Origin: Ciborinia camelliae
Taxonomy: Eukaryota > Ascomycota > Leotiomycetes > Helotiales > Sclerotiniaceae
Direction: 5' to 3'
Assembly (NCBI GenBank): GCA_025890175.1
Contig: JANPYM010000001.1
Span: 2,418,717 to 2,482,716, forward strand
DNA: 64,000 nt
Positions 26,690 through 38,840 of this stretch are shown here, one piece after another. Positions within the stretch are counted from its first letter, which is position 1. Each line of letters opens with the position of its first letter. Under the pieces are notes generated by a model. That model did not search any database and was not told the origin of the DNA. It saw only the letters and a program-made list of their open reading frames with translations. The translations under genes and the position numbers were made by a program.

Positions 26690-29600
26690 ATTAAAAATGA
26701 ATAGCATATAATACATATGATTGTCGTTTCCACTGGGATGATTGGAAAGATAAAGCACGCTCCCAAGTGACTGCACGGTTTCTTGTTTCACCCCCTGCCT
26801 CTGCCATCACCGTCCATAAAACTACTTGCAGCGAAGTTTCGTCCATGTTGTTTTTACCGAGTCTATTTTTGTGGTCCTCGCATATCCCATTCTCAGATAT
26901 TCCCATATGGTTTAATCGATGAGATCTCCGTTTTCTATTACTCTCGTCTTCATTCTTCAATTTTTGAAACCAAATTTGCTGGACTTTATGGCTGTGAATC
27001 GGGAATCACTAGAATCCACTGATGCTATGTTGAAATATTTGGGCCACATCAATTCAGGGATCGAAAGCTTGATTTCATTCGTACACTAGTGATTTATTGT
27101 TGGTGTCTTGGCTCTAATGGCATCGAATCTCGATACCAGATAGTGACTAGCAACTGTCTTGTTTCCTACAGCCAAATAAATTTCATGGTGTATCGCTTCC
27201 GTACCTGCAACGCAGGTCCTGCTCCAGCTGATGCTCCGGAAGCGGAATTGGTGCTAGTAGCCCGCGACGAGAGAAGTACAGCATCCTTGACCCGTTTTCT
27301 AAGACTTAGAGAAACACACCCTGGAGTGTGATGGTGCAATACAAATTGGTACAGGAAATAGCTCCTCTTTATGAGAAGCTAACCCTGTGGTAATCCTGGG
27401 TAGTGCCAGGCCATCGATGATTTTACTAATGCAACGGGGGCTTAAGACACGTGCTAGTCCCACGAGAAATTTACTTGGGCAAAGAAAGTATAAAAGCCAA
27501 AAGACAAAATCTCACAAATCTATATAATGAGTAACGTGGTTTAGATGTAGTCAGATTCCCTCCTCATAATAAATTCCATCATGCGATAAATCTCAAATGG
27601 CGAGAGATGGTAACAGTTGAGTACAACTTCGTTGAAACCACTACCATCAAATGCGTTTTGGGGCGAACTCCGAAGCATCATTTCTACCCTTGGTACTTGT
27701 ATTGGTATCTGATACCATCTCCTCTGCGGTTTGGTTCAAAGCATCGACAGCAAAATCTTACTCCTCGATAGTTGAAAATTTGTGCGAGATATGAACTGTC
27801 GCATGCTATACAGAAGTCGACCGACTGATTTCAAAGAGTTCCTGTGCGGCAGATAGATCAAGTAACGTGCGGGAGAATTTCGATGTGACAAACCTCGGAT
27901 CATCCAATAGTATCTTCTTAACCTAGGCATATCAATAAGCGGAGGAAGAGCAACCAGCTGGAGATCATTTGGTAACGGTGAATGAGGAGGGAACCATAAC
28001 CCTCATGCCTCAGATATGAAGGTTTGAAATTATGATACTTGGCGAGTTTCTTGGCTGGGCCTGGTAGCTGAAACGGGATTCTGCAGTGAGTGGTTCGTTT
28101 CGCCTCATAATTAGCGGTCTGTTTCTTTCGTCTCTTCGTCCAGACTTTCCACTCTATAGGCTGGCTCACCTAGAGTTCTCGTTTTAATTTATAGCAGATT
28201 CTTCGGGTGGTGCTTCGATTCGATTCGAGTTCTCAGATTCGTGCTTGGAAAGTCAGGTTGGCAGCTCTGTGCATGTCTTCAATCGCCTTGCTAAGAGCCC
28301 TGGATTAGTTAAGTTCAGCCACGAATGTTGGCATAGCTTGACTGACCAGCAAATGTGATATGAAATTCCTAATTCCACCAAAGGAATTGCCGGTTAGTGG
28401 TGCCTTGAATTTAGGTATTGAATAACAAATGTCGCAATAGGTAGCGAATGGGGGGATGATCTTGGTGTTTTGAATTATCGGAATTTCGAGTTTATTCGGG
28501 TAGAATATCAAGAGATGAAGGAACTGAACAACTCTTTTCCCTTGAAGAATGTGTGTTGATGTTGGGAAAAAGGTAAGTTGTTATGATCTTCAGAATTTGA
28601 ATCAAGTCAATATTTATTTTTGGGAATTTTCCCCATGGTGGGTGTCCTGAGGCCGTCGATCATACCTATTGGTCTACCTAGGTAGGTAGGTAGATTCAAC
28701 AAATATCAATTCTCTAGTACATGTGTCCGAGACGCATAGAAGATCTTCCAGTTGGTTAAATTCTTTGAAAGAACAAGCCAGAGTCAGAATAATGCTAATG
28801 GCTCACTGATGATGTGAGATAGTATGGAAGACCAGATTCTCAGACAAATCTTTGGATTTTTATCAACTTTCATGTAAGAGTTTCTCACTACTGAGATCTT
28901 TGTTCCCTTTTATCTTTGATTGGAAAATAACAGCTGCCTATGCTGAATCTCTAGATGTCCTTATGTAGGTAATCTGTGTCTACCGGCTAAAATTATAAAT
29001 CACACCATCAACAACCAAAGGATGTGTCAATCAAAGACTGTTCATTTTGGAGACCTGCTGTGGTTGCGGGCAGGTCTGATTTGGCCTGGAAGTTGTACAC
29101 TTCTGTCTACCTGCAAGATATCTTGAGGACTAACCTGACCTGATCTAACAGAGTTGAACACAATTGACCTTCTAAGCTCCATCAATGGAAGAGACAATCA
29201 TTATCTCCTTCATTGTCCAAATAAATAACAGCTTAAAACTACAGAATTCCGGTTCTGCAGAGGGGAGTCTTAGCTCTTAAAAAGTTGAACAATGGAATCA
29301 AATACCTCTACTCTAATACAATGGTCTTGATTTCATTTGATCACCATTTCTTTTACACCTACCTTACTTCATCCCATCCCATACTTCACCCACTTACGTG
29401 TCTTTGACCTACCCACCCTATCATAGCTACATGGTATGGTGACCGAAATAAAAATACTCCAGAAATGTCTTGTGGTTTTGAGAGAAATAAATGATTTTCA
29501 CTGAGTGGGAACTTGACCTATCTTGAGTGAAGGAAGTTTCACTCTGGATTATTGATACCTGCACCGTTCATTTTTCAATTCCAAAGGACAGAGGATAATT

Positions 29601-30059
29601 TATAATTAGATAAAAATCAGATGTGCAACAAAACTTGCTCATCAATATGGTATGGGTATTTTCTTACATCCTCTACTTATCCTCTAGTTTCAGTTCCTTC
29701 CAATTTTCTTACCTCTTCGCATAACCTCGGAAGCATAGCTTCGCCGAATAATATGACTGTAGATATTAGTCTAGTGTTCTCCTATTTATTTCCAATTTCA
29801 CTACAATTAGAGAAGATCATTAGCGATAGCATGTGCAGCCCCTTTGGGCGGAGTAGGATATAATCCAATGCCTGATTGCTTTTGATTGATCGAAGCACAC
29901 CATCAGGGTTATAATCCCATTTAGTTTAACAGATTTGTGCATTATCGATAATTAGTATCTATGTTTATTCCAGATAGACATATACAGAAAAGGTATCTTG
30001 TCCTCCACGACTCCAGTACGCCACTCCACACTTCCCAACACGAGGTTCAAGCATCATCC
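26690..30059. other. Long intergenic region with one decayed gene candidate
   Basis: Apart from the broken frame at 27680-28170 (listed separately) no gene is supported. A CCTACCTAGGTAGG motif lies at 28674-28692. The remaining short open stretches have no motif, and their composition is that of non-coding DNA. The last few hundred bases are the 3' flank of the acetylesterase gene. Confidence 0.5.
27680..28170 (-). pseudogene. Decayed protein gene of unknown family
   Basis: The minus strand keeps protein-like stretches split by stops. From 28170 down, one frame reads EPAYRVESLDEETKETDR, stop, then SLQNPVSATRPSQETRQ, stop, then LWFPPHSPLPNDLQLV and ALPPLIDMP. An acceptor-like CCTAG at about 27921 is followed in another frame by KKILLDDPRFVTSKFS and RTLLDLSAAQELFEI. 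That frame then meets TAG (27806-27808) and TAA (27758-27760), with FAVDALNQTAEEMVSD beyond. Amino-acid composition and the possible splice site suggest a former gene. The family is not recognised. Chance open frames cannot be excluded. Confidence 0.35.
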
Positions 30060-30975
30060 TTAAATGCAAGAACCGACGACACTAGCAGTGCTATTCTTAA
30101 TGTAAGAATACAAAGGATTTGAAGACCCGGCACACAAAACTCCCTTGACAAACACACCGGCGACGATATTCGCTGCTACAGGAGCAGTGTGGGTGTGATC
30201 ATTTGGATAATATGTGTTCACGGTAGTAGCACCGAGCTTTTCATATTCATTGGCGAGATAAGTGCCGTGATCGATGAAGCTAGCCATACTTCCAGCTTTC
30301 TGAGCAACACTCTTTCCATAGCCGGTGAATCGAGGGGAGGTGTAACTGCATGTGCCCGTCTCACATATGTTATCTGGGGTGGGCGAGGAGATGATGACGT
30401 GGGCGCCTTTGGCGGTTAACAAGTTAGTGGCGTTGGTGAGGTAGGTGGGGTACGTTTGGACGATTAGACCGGCCGGGGTGGTGCAGGTTTCACTGCCGGC
30501 GCCGGGACAATCGGAGCGATTATCGTCGTTGTGTAGCGGGGATCCTCCGTCATTGTGTCCGAATTCAATGATGACGATATCGTTGGCTTTGACGGCGTCG
30601 ATGACGGCACCGAAGCGGTTTTCAACCGTGTAGGAACGGGCTGAGCGCCCGGCTTTCGCATCGTTGACGACGGGGATGCTGAGAGAATATGGGAGGTATA
30701 CACCCCAGCCTGTGAATGATTAGCTTTGGAAATTGAAGTGCATGTTTCGATGATTTGTATGTACCTTGAGTTCGAGGTCCACCTCCACCGAGAGCCATGG
30801 TAGAGTCACCACACATGTAAACTGTAGGAGACGATTTTGCAGCTGCGACGGCACTTGAAGAAGAAGATGAAGCACTTGAAGGGCTACCCCATGATCCAGC
30901 CCAATAGGGATTGAATGGAGAAGCAGAAGCAGAAGCAGCCAAAGTGGCCAAAACGAATCCCGAGGTAGTCTTCAT
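30060..30975 (-). CDS. Secreted rhamnogalacturonan acetylesterase (SGNH hydrolase, CE12-type)
   Basis: Two exons, 30975-30765 and 30709-30060, in phase (GTACAT...CAG intron of 55 nt), give 286 residues. It removes acetyl groups from the rhamnogalacturonan I backbone of pectin outside the cell. Seen: a signal peptide (MKTTSGFVLATLAASASAS), a short Ser/Ala-rich linker (residues about 31-50), then the SGNH blocks: VYMCGDSTMA with nucleophile Ser58, NDAKAGRSARSY (block II Gly), IIEFGHNDGG (block III Asn) and the NDHTHTAP motif near the C-terminus carrying the catalytic Asp and His. Length and motif order match fungal rhamnogalacturonan acetylesterases. The Ser-rich linker after the signal peptide is unusual for the family and could be O-glycosylated. 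It stands alone, with no pectinase neighbour in the window. Confidence 0.92.
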
Positions 30976-31812
30976 GATTTCTTTCGAGGATTAGGCGACG
31001 CGAGATCTTCGAGATCTTGATGTGAGTTCAAAAATTAAAAGGATAGTGACAGTAACGAAGCAAAAGATTGCAACTACTCAAACAATAGACAAAAATTGAA
31101 AAGAACGAATGTGAATGACGCGATTCAGAAGCACAGCTACCGGATTGCAAGATAATATAAAGAAAGTAAAAAAGTGTAAAGGGGGTGGACAGCTTAGATT
31201 GCACCCCTGTAGTGAGTGGGTTTTCTTCGTCAGAATTGCCTGATATAGCAACAATCTTCAAATCCTTCAAACTCTATCGGTCAATAATAACCCTTACGAT
31301 TGTGTGATGTAAGTGTAGGGGTTCAATCCGATGTCATTCTTTACATCGTTCATGGTTAGGCGTATATATCCAACACCATCCCCCCATACATGGAATAATC
31401 ATGTTTCCACTTGGAAGAATTAGATGAATTAAACGAAGGCTTAATACTTCCACGCCCCACCGGCATCGATGCATGTCATTATTGTAATATCCCATCCCAG
31501 CCCTTCCCGCCTCTCCTGTCATTAAACGAGATGCTTCTCTCTGTCAAAATCGGAACAAGAGATCCAGATTTCACAACGTCATCTCTCCTGATTGGATACC
31601 TTCCTCGCAGAATTCATCCGAGAGTCGAAACGGATAAAACCCAGCGAATCTAAAAGCTTAACAATAATAATGCATTTGACCAGTCAGCTTACCCAAGATG
31701 ACAATGTGGGTTTTAAATAGAATGATATCGCATGATTTTTAACAATAGGATGGAAAGTTTTGAAACCTAAATTGTGGAATATAGATTGTTTTATATTAGT
31801 GAGGGGGGAAAC
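30976..31812. other. Intergenic: acetylesterase promoter and flank of the inverted-repeat element
   Basis: The first few hundred bases hold the promoter of the acetylesterase gene. A TATA-like run (ATAATATAAAG read on +) lies at about 31150-31160. The right end contains the left copy of the target duplication GGGGAAAC (31805-31812). No gene was recognised. Confidence 0.5.
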
Positions 31813-32100
31813 CACCCATCTCGCACCCGAATCGACCCTAATTAGGGTCTTCGGAACTACGTTTGAAACACCCTATTTAGGGTCAAAATGCTAGTTGGAA
31901 ACACCCCTGTACCACACCTAATTCTATACCTTATATTTAGCCTTCTATAGCTCTATACCGGAACATATTTAATATATAAATTTTATATCAATCGATAGAG
32001 CTTTTCAAGAGCTTTCGATTGGTGTAATTTATATTATAATCGAAGCTAGCATTCAGGTTTTGTACTAGATTAAAATGATTATATAGATTATACAGATTAT
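31813..32100 (+). repeat. Left terminal inverted repeat
   Basis: Matches the reverse complement of about 34065-34342. It contains two telomere-like palindromes (CCCTAATTAGGG at 31836-31847, and a diverged CCCTATTTAGGG near 31870). The inner edge is approximate because similarity fades gradually. Confidence 0.82.
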
Positions 32101-33136
32101 ATAAGCGTACGTACTTATATAAGCATACGAACTTATATAAGCACACGTGCCTATAAGTGAAACCTTATTTTCTTTTGTTGCATATCTAATAGGCTCATTT
32201 TCCATTCTGCCACTATATGCCGCCTAGCCTTATCTGATGCTTATCTACTACTAATTCGATTTAAACACTTAGATTCAGTACCAATCATTAATAAAATATA
32301 TAAAATAAAAAGCAAATATGCTAGATTATAGATATCTCCAATAGCTTTCGAATAATGCTATTTTCAAAATTTTAAATTAAAATCTTAAAAAGTTATATCA
32401 AATTATAAATTTTATAATAGCTTTTAGTATTCACCGGGAGCTTTTTAACGATTTTTATATATATTTTATTAATTAGATTATAATTAGATTTATTATAATT
32501 AGGGGGGGGTATCAAAATCTTCAAAATTATAATATATTTTTAGAATTCGAATAATATAAATTTTAAAAAGAAATAATAAGATTTGAATGAATTATTGGCT
32601 TTTTAAAAAATAGGCTTATATTTCAAAATTAAATATAAAAGCCAATATTCATTATTTTAAAAAATTAGTATTTTTCCTATATTTATAAAAATCAAATAAT
32701 TATATATATTTTAAAAAGAATTTGATTTGATCAAATGATTAAAAAGTTATTGTATATTTTGATTTTATAGGTTTTAAAATATAATGATTATATTCAAATT
32801 ATAAAATGAAATATAAGTATTTTTGAAATAAATTTTTAAAAAAAATATATAAATTTTTTATTATTATTTGGAATTTCAGAATTTGAACAATATTTTTATT
32901 TTTTTAAAATCTCAACTTTTCAATTAAATATAATTATTTTAATATTTTGAAAATTGATATTTATTTTCATTTTTAATTATTTATAAATCAGTTTTATAAT
33001 ATTTTTAAAATTTTATTTCGATTATTATTTAAGAATAATATCTTTTATAATATAATATATTTAAATATTAAAATTATAATCTGTAGCTCTTTCAAACTTA
33101 ATATATAGTATCAAATTAAAACTATTAAAACTATTT

Positions 33137-33764
33137 TAAAATACTACGTCGCCAACGTCGTAGTATTTTAAAAATTATATATAAACGAGGTTATGCTTTT
33201 AGTATACTAGTATACTAAAATCAATATAAAACCTTCAAATTATTTATGAAATATATGAAATTGGTATCAAATTATAGAGTACGATTAGAGCTTTCAATTG
33301 GTGTATTTTTTATTAAATTTAAATAAAACGCTAGCGATCTGTACTAATTATAAAATCTTAAAATACTACGTCGCCAACGCCGTAGTATTTTAAACCCCTA
33401 ATATTTTTTAAAATACTACGTCGCCAACGTCGTAGTATTTTAAACCCCTAATATTTTTTAAAATACTACGTCGCCAACGTCGTAGTATTTTAAAAATTAT
33501 ATATAAACGAGGTTATGCTTTTAGTATACTAGTATACTAAAATCAATATAAAACCTTCAAATTATTTATGAAATATATGAAATTGGTATCAAATTATAGA
33601 GTACGATTAGAGCTTTCAATTGGTGTATTTTTTATTAAATTTAAATAAAACGCTAGCGATCTGTACTAATTATAAAATCTTAAAATACTACGTCGCCAAC
33701 GCCGTAGTATTTTAAACCCCTAATATTTTTTAAAATACTACGTCGCCAACGTCGTAGTATTTTA
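33137..33764. repeat. Six-copy hairpin array inside the inverted-repeat element
   Basis: The 34-bp palindromic unit with arms TAAAATACTACG/CGTAGTATTTTA occurs at 33137-33170, 33359-33392, 33409-33442, 33459-33492, 33681-33714 and 33731-33764. Copies are separated by either a short AAACCCCTAATATTTTT spacer or a roughly 190-bp conserved spacer, which is itself repeated (33171 onward, 33493 onward, and a shorter copy from 33765). Two of the six carry GCC in place of GTC beside the right arm. Confidence 0.93.
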
Positions 33765-34064
33765 AAAATTATAATTATGCTTTCATTATACTAATATACT
33801 AAAATCATTATAAAACCTTCGAATTATTTATGAAATATATGAAATTGGTATCAAATTATAGAGTACGATTAGAGCTTTCAATTGGTATAACTTTTATTAA
33901 ATTTAAATAAAACGCTAGCGATCTGTACTAATTATAAAATTTTAAAAAATGACGTTGTTAACAACGTGATATTAGAACCTTTGGGCACGTGCATTATAAG
34001 CACGTATGCTTATATAAGTTCGGAATAGGTTCGAATGCTTATATAAGCATATATCTATCTACTA

Positions 34065-34342
34065 TCTGATTTTATAACCTATATAATCATTTTAATCTAA
34101 TACAGAATCTGAACGCTAGCTTCAATTATAATAGAAATTATACCAATCGAAAGCCCTTGAAAAGCTCTATCGATTGATATAAAATTTATATATTAAATAT
34201 GTTCTGGTGTAGAGCTATATTAGGCTAAATATAAGGTGTAGGTTATACAGGGGTTTCCAACTCGCATTTTGACCCTAAAGAGGGTGTTTCAAACGTAGTT
34301 CCGAAGACCCTAATTAGGGTCGATTCGGGTGCGAGATGGGTG
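34065..34342 (-). repeat. Right terminal inverted repeat
   Basis: Inverted partner of 31813-32100, ending GCGAGATGGGTG on the + strand and followed directly by the duplication GGGGAAAC. The differences from the left copy are scattered substitutions and a few indels, so the element is not a very recent arrival. Confidence 0.82.
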
Positions 34343-34350
34343 GGGGAAAC

Positions 34351-37300
34351 GCTTACTGGAATGGGAACAAACCAAATCAAATCCGATGGATTTCTTACAT
34401 AATACCCGTGTAGCCTTAGGCGGAGATATATCGGAGCTTTTTTTAAATACATGTTCCGACAGAATTTGATAACATCCATCCATTCTGTTACAATGTAACC
34501 TACCTATCCAGATTCCAAATGTTCGAACATTGACTGATGATATTTGTATGTGCAGCACTCTGTATAGTATGTTCATTGTTGAGCTTGAGATGAATCTAGG
34601 TATCTATTCTAGGTAAGTTATTCCAATCGTCAAGGTCCAGACTCCAATAGTGTGTTCATTTTCGATTACCGCAGTTGTTCCAACATGAACCTGGCGATCC
34701 TATTCCTAAGCAGTCTGGACTCCGGACTCTGGATAATCCAAGTTCGTCTGATTAGATTACTATTGTTACAGATTGATCATTCTCAAACTTAAAAATTGTT
34801 TCAAACATCTAACATCAGTCCAACGGTCCAACGGTCCAACCCGATGAATCCAATGTTGGGGAAGTAAGCGGTGTACGGTATACGATTGGAAGAATTAGCA
34901 AAGTGTCTTCCAGGTTTTGATCTTGATTATTTACTTTGACTTTATATCTTGCTTTAAATAAGGTTGGGCTGAAAACGAGTCGGGCGAGTTAAGACGGTAC
35001 TGTACCACCACAGAGATTAGGAGGATTGCATTCAAATCTCAGTCCTCTCATTAGTCTCATTCAACTCGACCAACATTAAGCAATTCGAGCAAGAGATCTT
35101 CAACTCATTTTGGACAATCTTACCTAGGTACCTTACCTTACCTACCTTTTGGTTCCTTCTTAGCTCTATCGTTTCCGTCTCATCACATGATTCACATCAT
35201 ATCATTCCCTTCAAGATGACGGAAGGTTATCCTGGTTTCTCTCACAGTCACAAGCTTCCAGCATGTTGATTCCAAACAATATCATTGGCTGTTTTCAAGG
35301 AATATGTATGATATCCATCAATCGCTGGTGCTGATGATCATTCATGCACAGGTCATATAATTCCCCTTTTTGAATATGAAGGAGCTCAAGAACAAAATCC
35401 ATCATCTACCCGAGCATCCTTCCTTAACTAGAAGGTCTTTTTTGGCCAAATATACACTTCATTCCCCCTCCCCCGCCCCCTTTGGCATTTTGAATGTATT
35501 TCGAGTCTTGACGAACCTAATATTAATTGTTAGCTCTTCATCAATTACGATTGTACCAAGCAGATATCTCAATATGGAAATTTAAAAAGCATTTCTCCAC
35601 CAGGTATAGTAAATTCGACAATGGCCGTGAAGATTGTCTTTCCAAACTACCTACCCTTATCATGCCAAGCCACATACCCGAGTCCACTCCGGATTCCACT
35701 CCACGTCCTTGCTTCTTCTCATCCATCTTTGCAAGATCAAGAACATTATTCTTTTATCTAGCAAATGCTTATAAATTGGGCTTATAAAAATTGCGAATTC
35801 CTTGATCAGCTTAAGATGATCGACGGTCAAAAAGCTAATCCACTCGATGACGAGAACCCTAGACGCCCGTGGCGGGGTCGTTTCCAGGCTTCTGTCGAGG
35901 TCCTCAAAACGCCTAATCACCTGCGGAGCATTATAAAAGGCGGTCTGTCATGTTAAAAGTCAGCATAGATCGCCATTGTAAGTTTAACACAATGTACACT
36001 GGGTCAGTATGGCAGATGTAACATACCATCAGACTATGATGATAAAGGAGGCGTCCTAATCTTCGTGATCTTCGATGTTCGCTATCATTATCCATGGTAT
36101 TGGATTTTAACGTATGAAATAAGTCAGGTCTACTAAATCCAAATCAATATTGACCAGGCATTCTATCTATACCTTCCTTAAGTACCAGCCAAGTGACTGT
36201 AACCTTCAAAGTTGATGGCAACTTACGTTATTACAAAGAGTAGTATGAAGATCCGATCAAAACTACAGGACTTGCTTGATATGGTAGCAAGGCTTTTGTA
36301 GCTCCGACAAGTCCAGAGTACAGAGAAGACAGCTGCAACGGTTATTTATTCGTCAAGAATTGGAGTAATTTCTTACAGTTGGCTGGACTCCTTGGGGCTG
36401 GTGCGATTGGAGATATATATGGAACCCACGAAGTTTCGGTTATATTTGCTGTATAACACGCGCTGGAAAGATCTGGGAGAATATTGCCCACGCAGCGGAA
36501 AAGGCGATGCTGGTATTGTTGGAGCGCTTGTGATATCAATGCAACAAGAGTCAATGAAGCTTAAGTACAAGAGACTGTTGAAGAATGATTAGTCTGAGTT
36601 AAAACAAAGAACAAAAGAGGGATGATGAATGAACAGACGGAACAAGTATTGTGGGAATTAAGGAACCTCTGATAATACTTAATTGCAATGCTAATAGATG
36701 GGATGGTCTAACAATGTTATGGTTGTCAATAATGTCCACGGGTGTTCTTGGCTGTTGTTATTTCTGCAAAGAAAGAAATGTAGGAACTTGTTTAAAAGTC
36801 CATTTAAGTCCTATGACAGAATGCAAGGGCTAACAAGACCTGTCATAGATGGGACTTCTATTCATAAAATATGATAGGTGAAGGGTACTGGGCAAAAGGA
36901 AGGAACTACTACCGTTGGACAACTCAGACCGGATGAGATAGAACATACTTCCGAACCTTGCCGATATTGTTATGATTTTCCGACAAGGCTGATTTTTTAT
37001 TTGTTACTAGTGTATGCCCTAACATCTTATTTTACACAAACTCCCACCACACTGATACTACTACCATCACAATTCATTTCAATTTTTCAAACCATAACAT
37101 CTACCTCCATTACTTCGAGATCCTCTGTTGCTAAATTTATTCTTCATATTGATCTTGACTGCAAATTCACAATCTGTATGTATCTTTTCCTTTGATCCAC
37201 CACCTTGAGAGAGGAATATTATTCCAGTACTGACATATCTCATATCTAGACCTCTTTTTCTCACTGCCATGTGATTGTACCTCTATATCAATGCAAAGGA

Positions 37301-37860
37301 AGCTCAAAGTTTTTCCAAGCGTTAGGAGTCAAAATAATATGGTTAGCTTTTCCAGTCCTCCCTCTGCATCAATACTATTCATTTCAACCACTTTCTGTAC
37401 TCACAATTTCAACTGGAAACTTTTAAGTATTCCAACGCCACAAGATAAGATATCTATTCCTGTCCATTATCTTGGTGATGATGAAGTTAGATCGTCATAT
37501 CGAACTCTACTCCAGCTCCCTCTCAAGTATTATTGAATATTCCACTAACGTTTTCGTCTGTAGAACATATTCTACAGAAACCAGAGGTCAATAATTCAAG
37601 TCGCAACAATATTTTGAAGAAGCTGGAGTGACTTTAACTGCACGCTGGCCAGTTTGACATCAATATTCTGTCAGAGACTGATGGATAAAGCATGACATAA
37701 GCTTGAAAAACATCTCTTGTGGTCTTTTGAGCTATCCCACAATATTTGATCCACAATTGTGGCTATCACAAGAGTGTAAGTCTCTGAAAGCATCCAGCCA
37801 TGCCTATCACTAACTGAAGTTTGTCTTTTAAGTGTGCCTTTCCATCACAGCTGTGTTGCT
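34351..37860. other. Gene-poor region
   Basis: No gene was recognised. Several open stretches of 60-105 codons on both strands (for example 36878-37195) have no known motif, no intron-supported extension and A+T-biased content. An ACCTAGGTACC motif is at 35123-35133. The sequence looks intergenic, or old enough that its origin is lost. Confidence 0.45.
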
Positions 37861-38840
37861 CCTGTCTACTTCAACTTCAAGCTGGAGACTCCCGGAATCC
37901 GAGGAAGAGCTCAATCTTATGCATCACGAGGATAATGTAGCCAGCTCTTCCAGTCACGAAAAGTTTCCGACTTCAAACAACAATCCGAACGCATTCATGT
38001 TGTCAGTTGGTAGGCTTTGCACGGCCACTATTGAGGAAGCTCGGCAAAAGTGTTCAGAAATGGCCCCCGTGGTGTGCCTCACGCGAAGTTCGCAGGGCCA
38101 CATATTATTGTATTAGCCGAGAACTTCGAGCCGGGCACTCAGCACAAGGCGTCGAGAGTGCGATGCCGCTCGAGTCATTATCTTCTGGGTCCTCTGAATG
38201 CCACCACCTACCTATAGTGATGGCAATAGTACCAGTGTCTACCCCGGCAGCTAATAGTCTTGGAGCACCAATACAGAGCATAATGCACCTATCATCGACA
38301 ATGACGGATCAACAGCTCGAATCATCATGGAGCAGAAATATTAGGTCTACAGATTGGCATTTGAATCATCGCTGCACTCATATGCCCAGGCAGTGGAAAG
38401 CATTATACTTCGAAATCGGGATTTGATAATCATTTGAGAGGCTATTTCACTGCTGTCCACAAGCCCTTTCAATGTTCTTACCCTGGTTGTGATGAAAGCT
38501 ATACAAGAAGGGTGGAGATCCTCATCTTGTGTTTACACATGGAGATAGAACTGGATGTCCACGTTATCCTGAACCACCAGGTTCCACTCCTGCAGAACAG
38601 CCGGTCTTTGCTAATTAATTTTGCCATGCATGCATGCGAGTTAATTGGAACAGGCTAGTAATTGCTGAGGAGGAGGCTCACCCTGAGAGACATGGGCGGG
38701 GAGAGTATACCTTGGAGGAGGCCACTAGAAATTTTCTTTCTTACGGACGCAGATCTCTTGCAAAAGCATTGACTAAGCATGATGTTCAGGTTGAACAAGC
38801 ACCGGTACCAAGCCTGGTTAATGCTCAGGTATAACTTCAA
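37861..38840 (+). pseudogene. Broken C2H2 zinc-finger gene
   Basis: The frame from 38365 reads ICPGSGKHYTSKSGFDNHLRGYF, then TAVHKPFQCSYPGCDESYTRR. This is a zinc-finger pattern with His before and after, the HKPFQC linker typical of tandem C2H2 fingers, and a second Cys-x4-Cys pair. After about 38513 that frame loses sense, while another frame continues plausibly (GDPHLVFTH, then RTGCPRYPEPPGSTP). This points to a frameshift. Upstream (37861-38000) and downstream (38650-38830) open stretches on the same strand, such as TLEEATRNFLSYGRR, may be other remnants. No start codon or complete exon set could be assembled. It was probably a transcription factor once. Confidence 0.5.

Larger units (their letters stand above)
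31813..34342. mobile_element. Non-coding inverted-repeat DNA transposon with 8-bp target duplication
   Basis: A 2530-bp element whose ends are inverted repeats of about 290 bp: left 31813 to about 32100, right about 34065 to 34342. Both start CACCCATCTCGCACCCG when read inward and are roughly 90% alike by eye. The first 70 bases are nearly perfect and include the palindrome GACCCTAATTAGGGTC. It is flanked by the direct repeat GGGGAAAC (31805-31812 and 34343-34350). The interior is very A+T-rich, encodes no transposase, and contains six copies of one hairpin plus a roughly 320-bp direct repeat. An 8-bp duplication suggests the hAT superfamily; the long termini are more like Mutator-type elements (usually 9 bp). 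It must depend on a transposase elsewhere. Confidence 0.88.

Noticed and set aside
33137..33764. CRISPR-like repeat array
   Set aside because: The six units are palindromes with spacers that are themselves repeated, inside a transposon in a eukaryote. There are no unique spacers and no cas genes.
31836..34321. Internal telomere repeats
   Set aside because: Only isolated head-to-head TTAGGG pairs are present, not tandem arrays, and they are part of the transposon termini.
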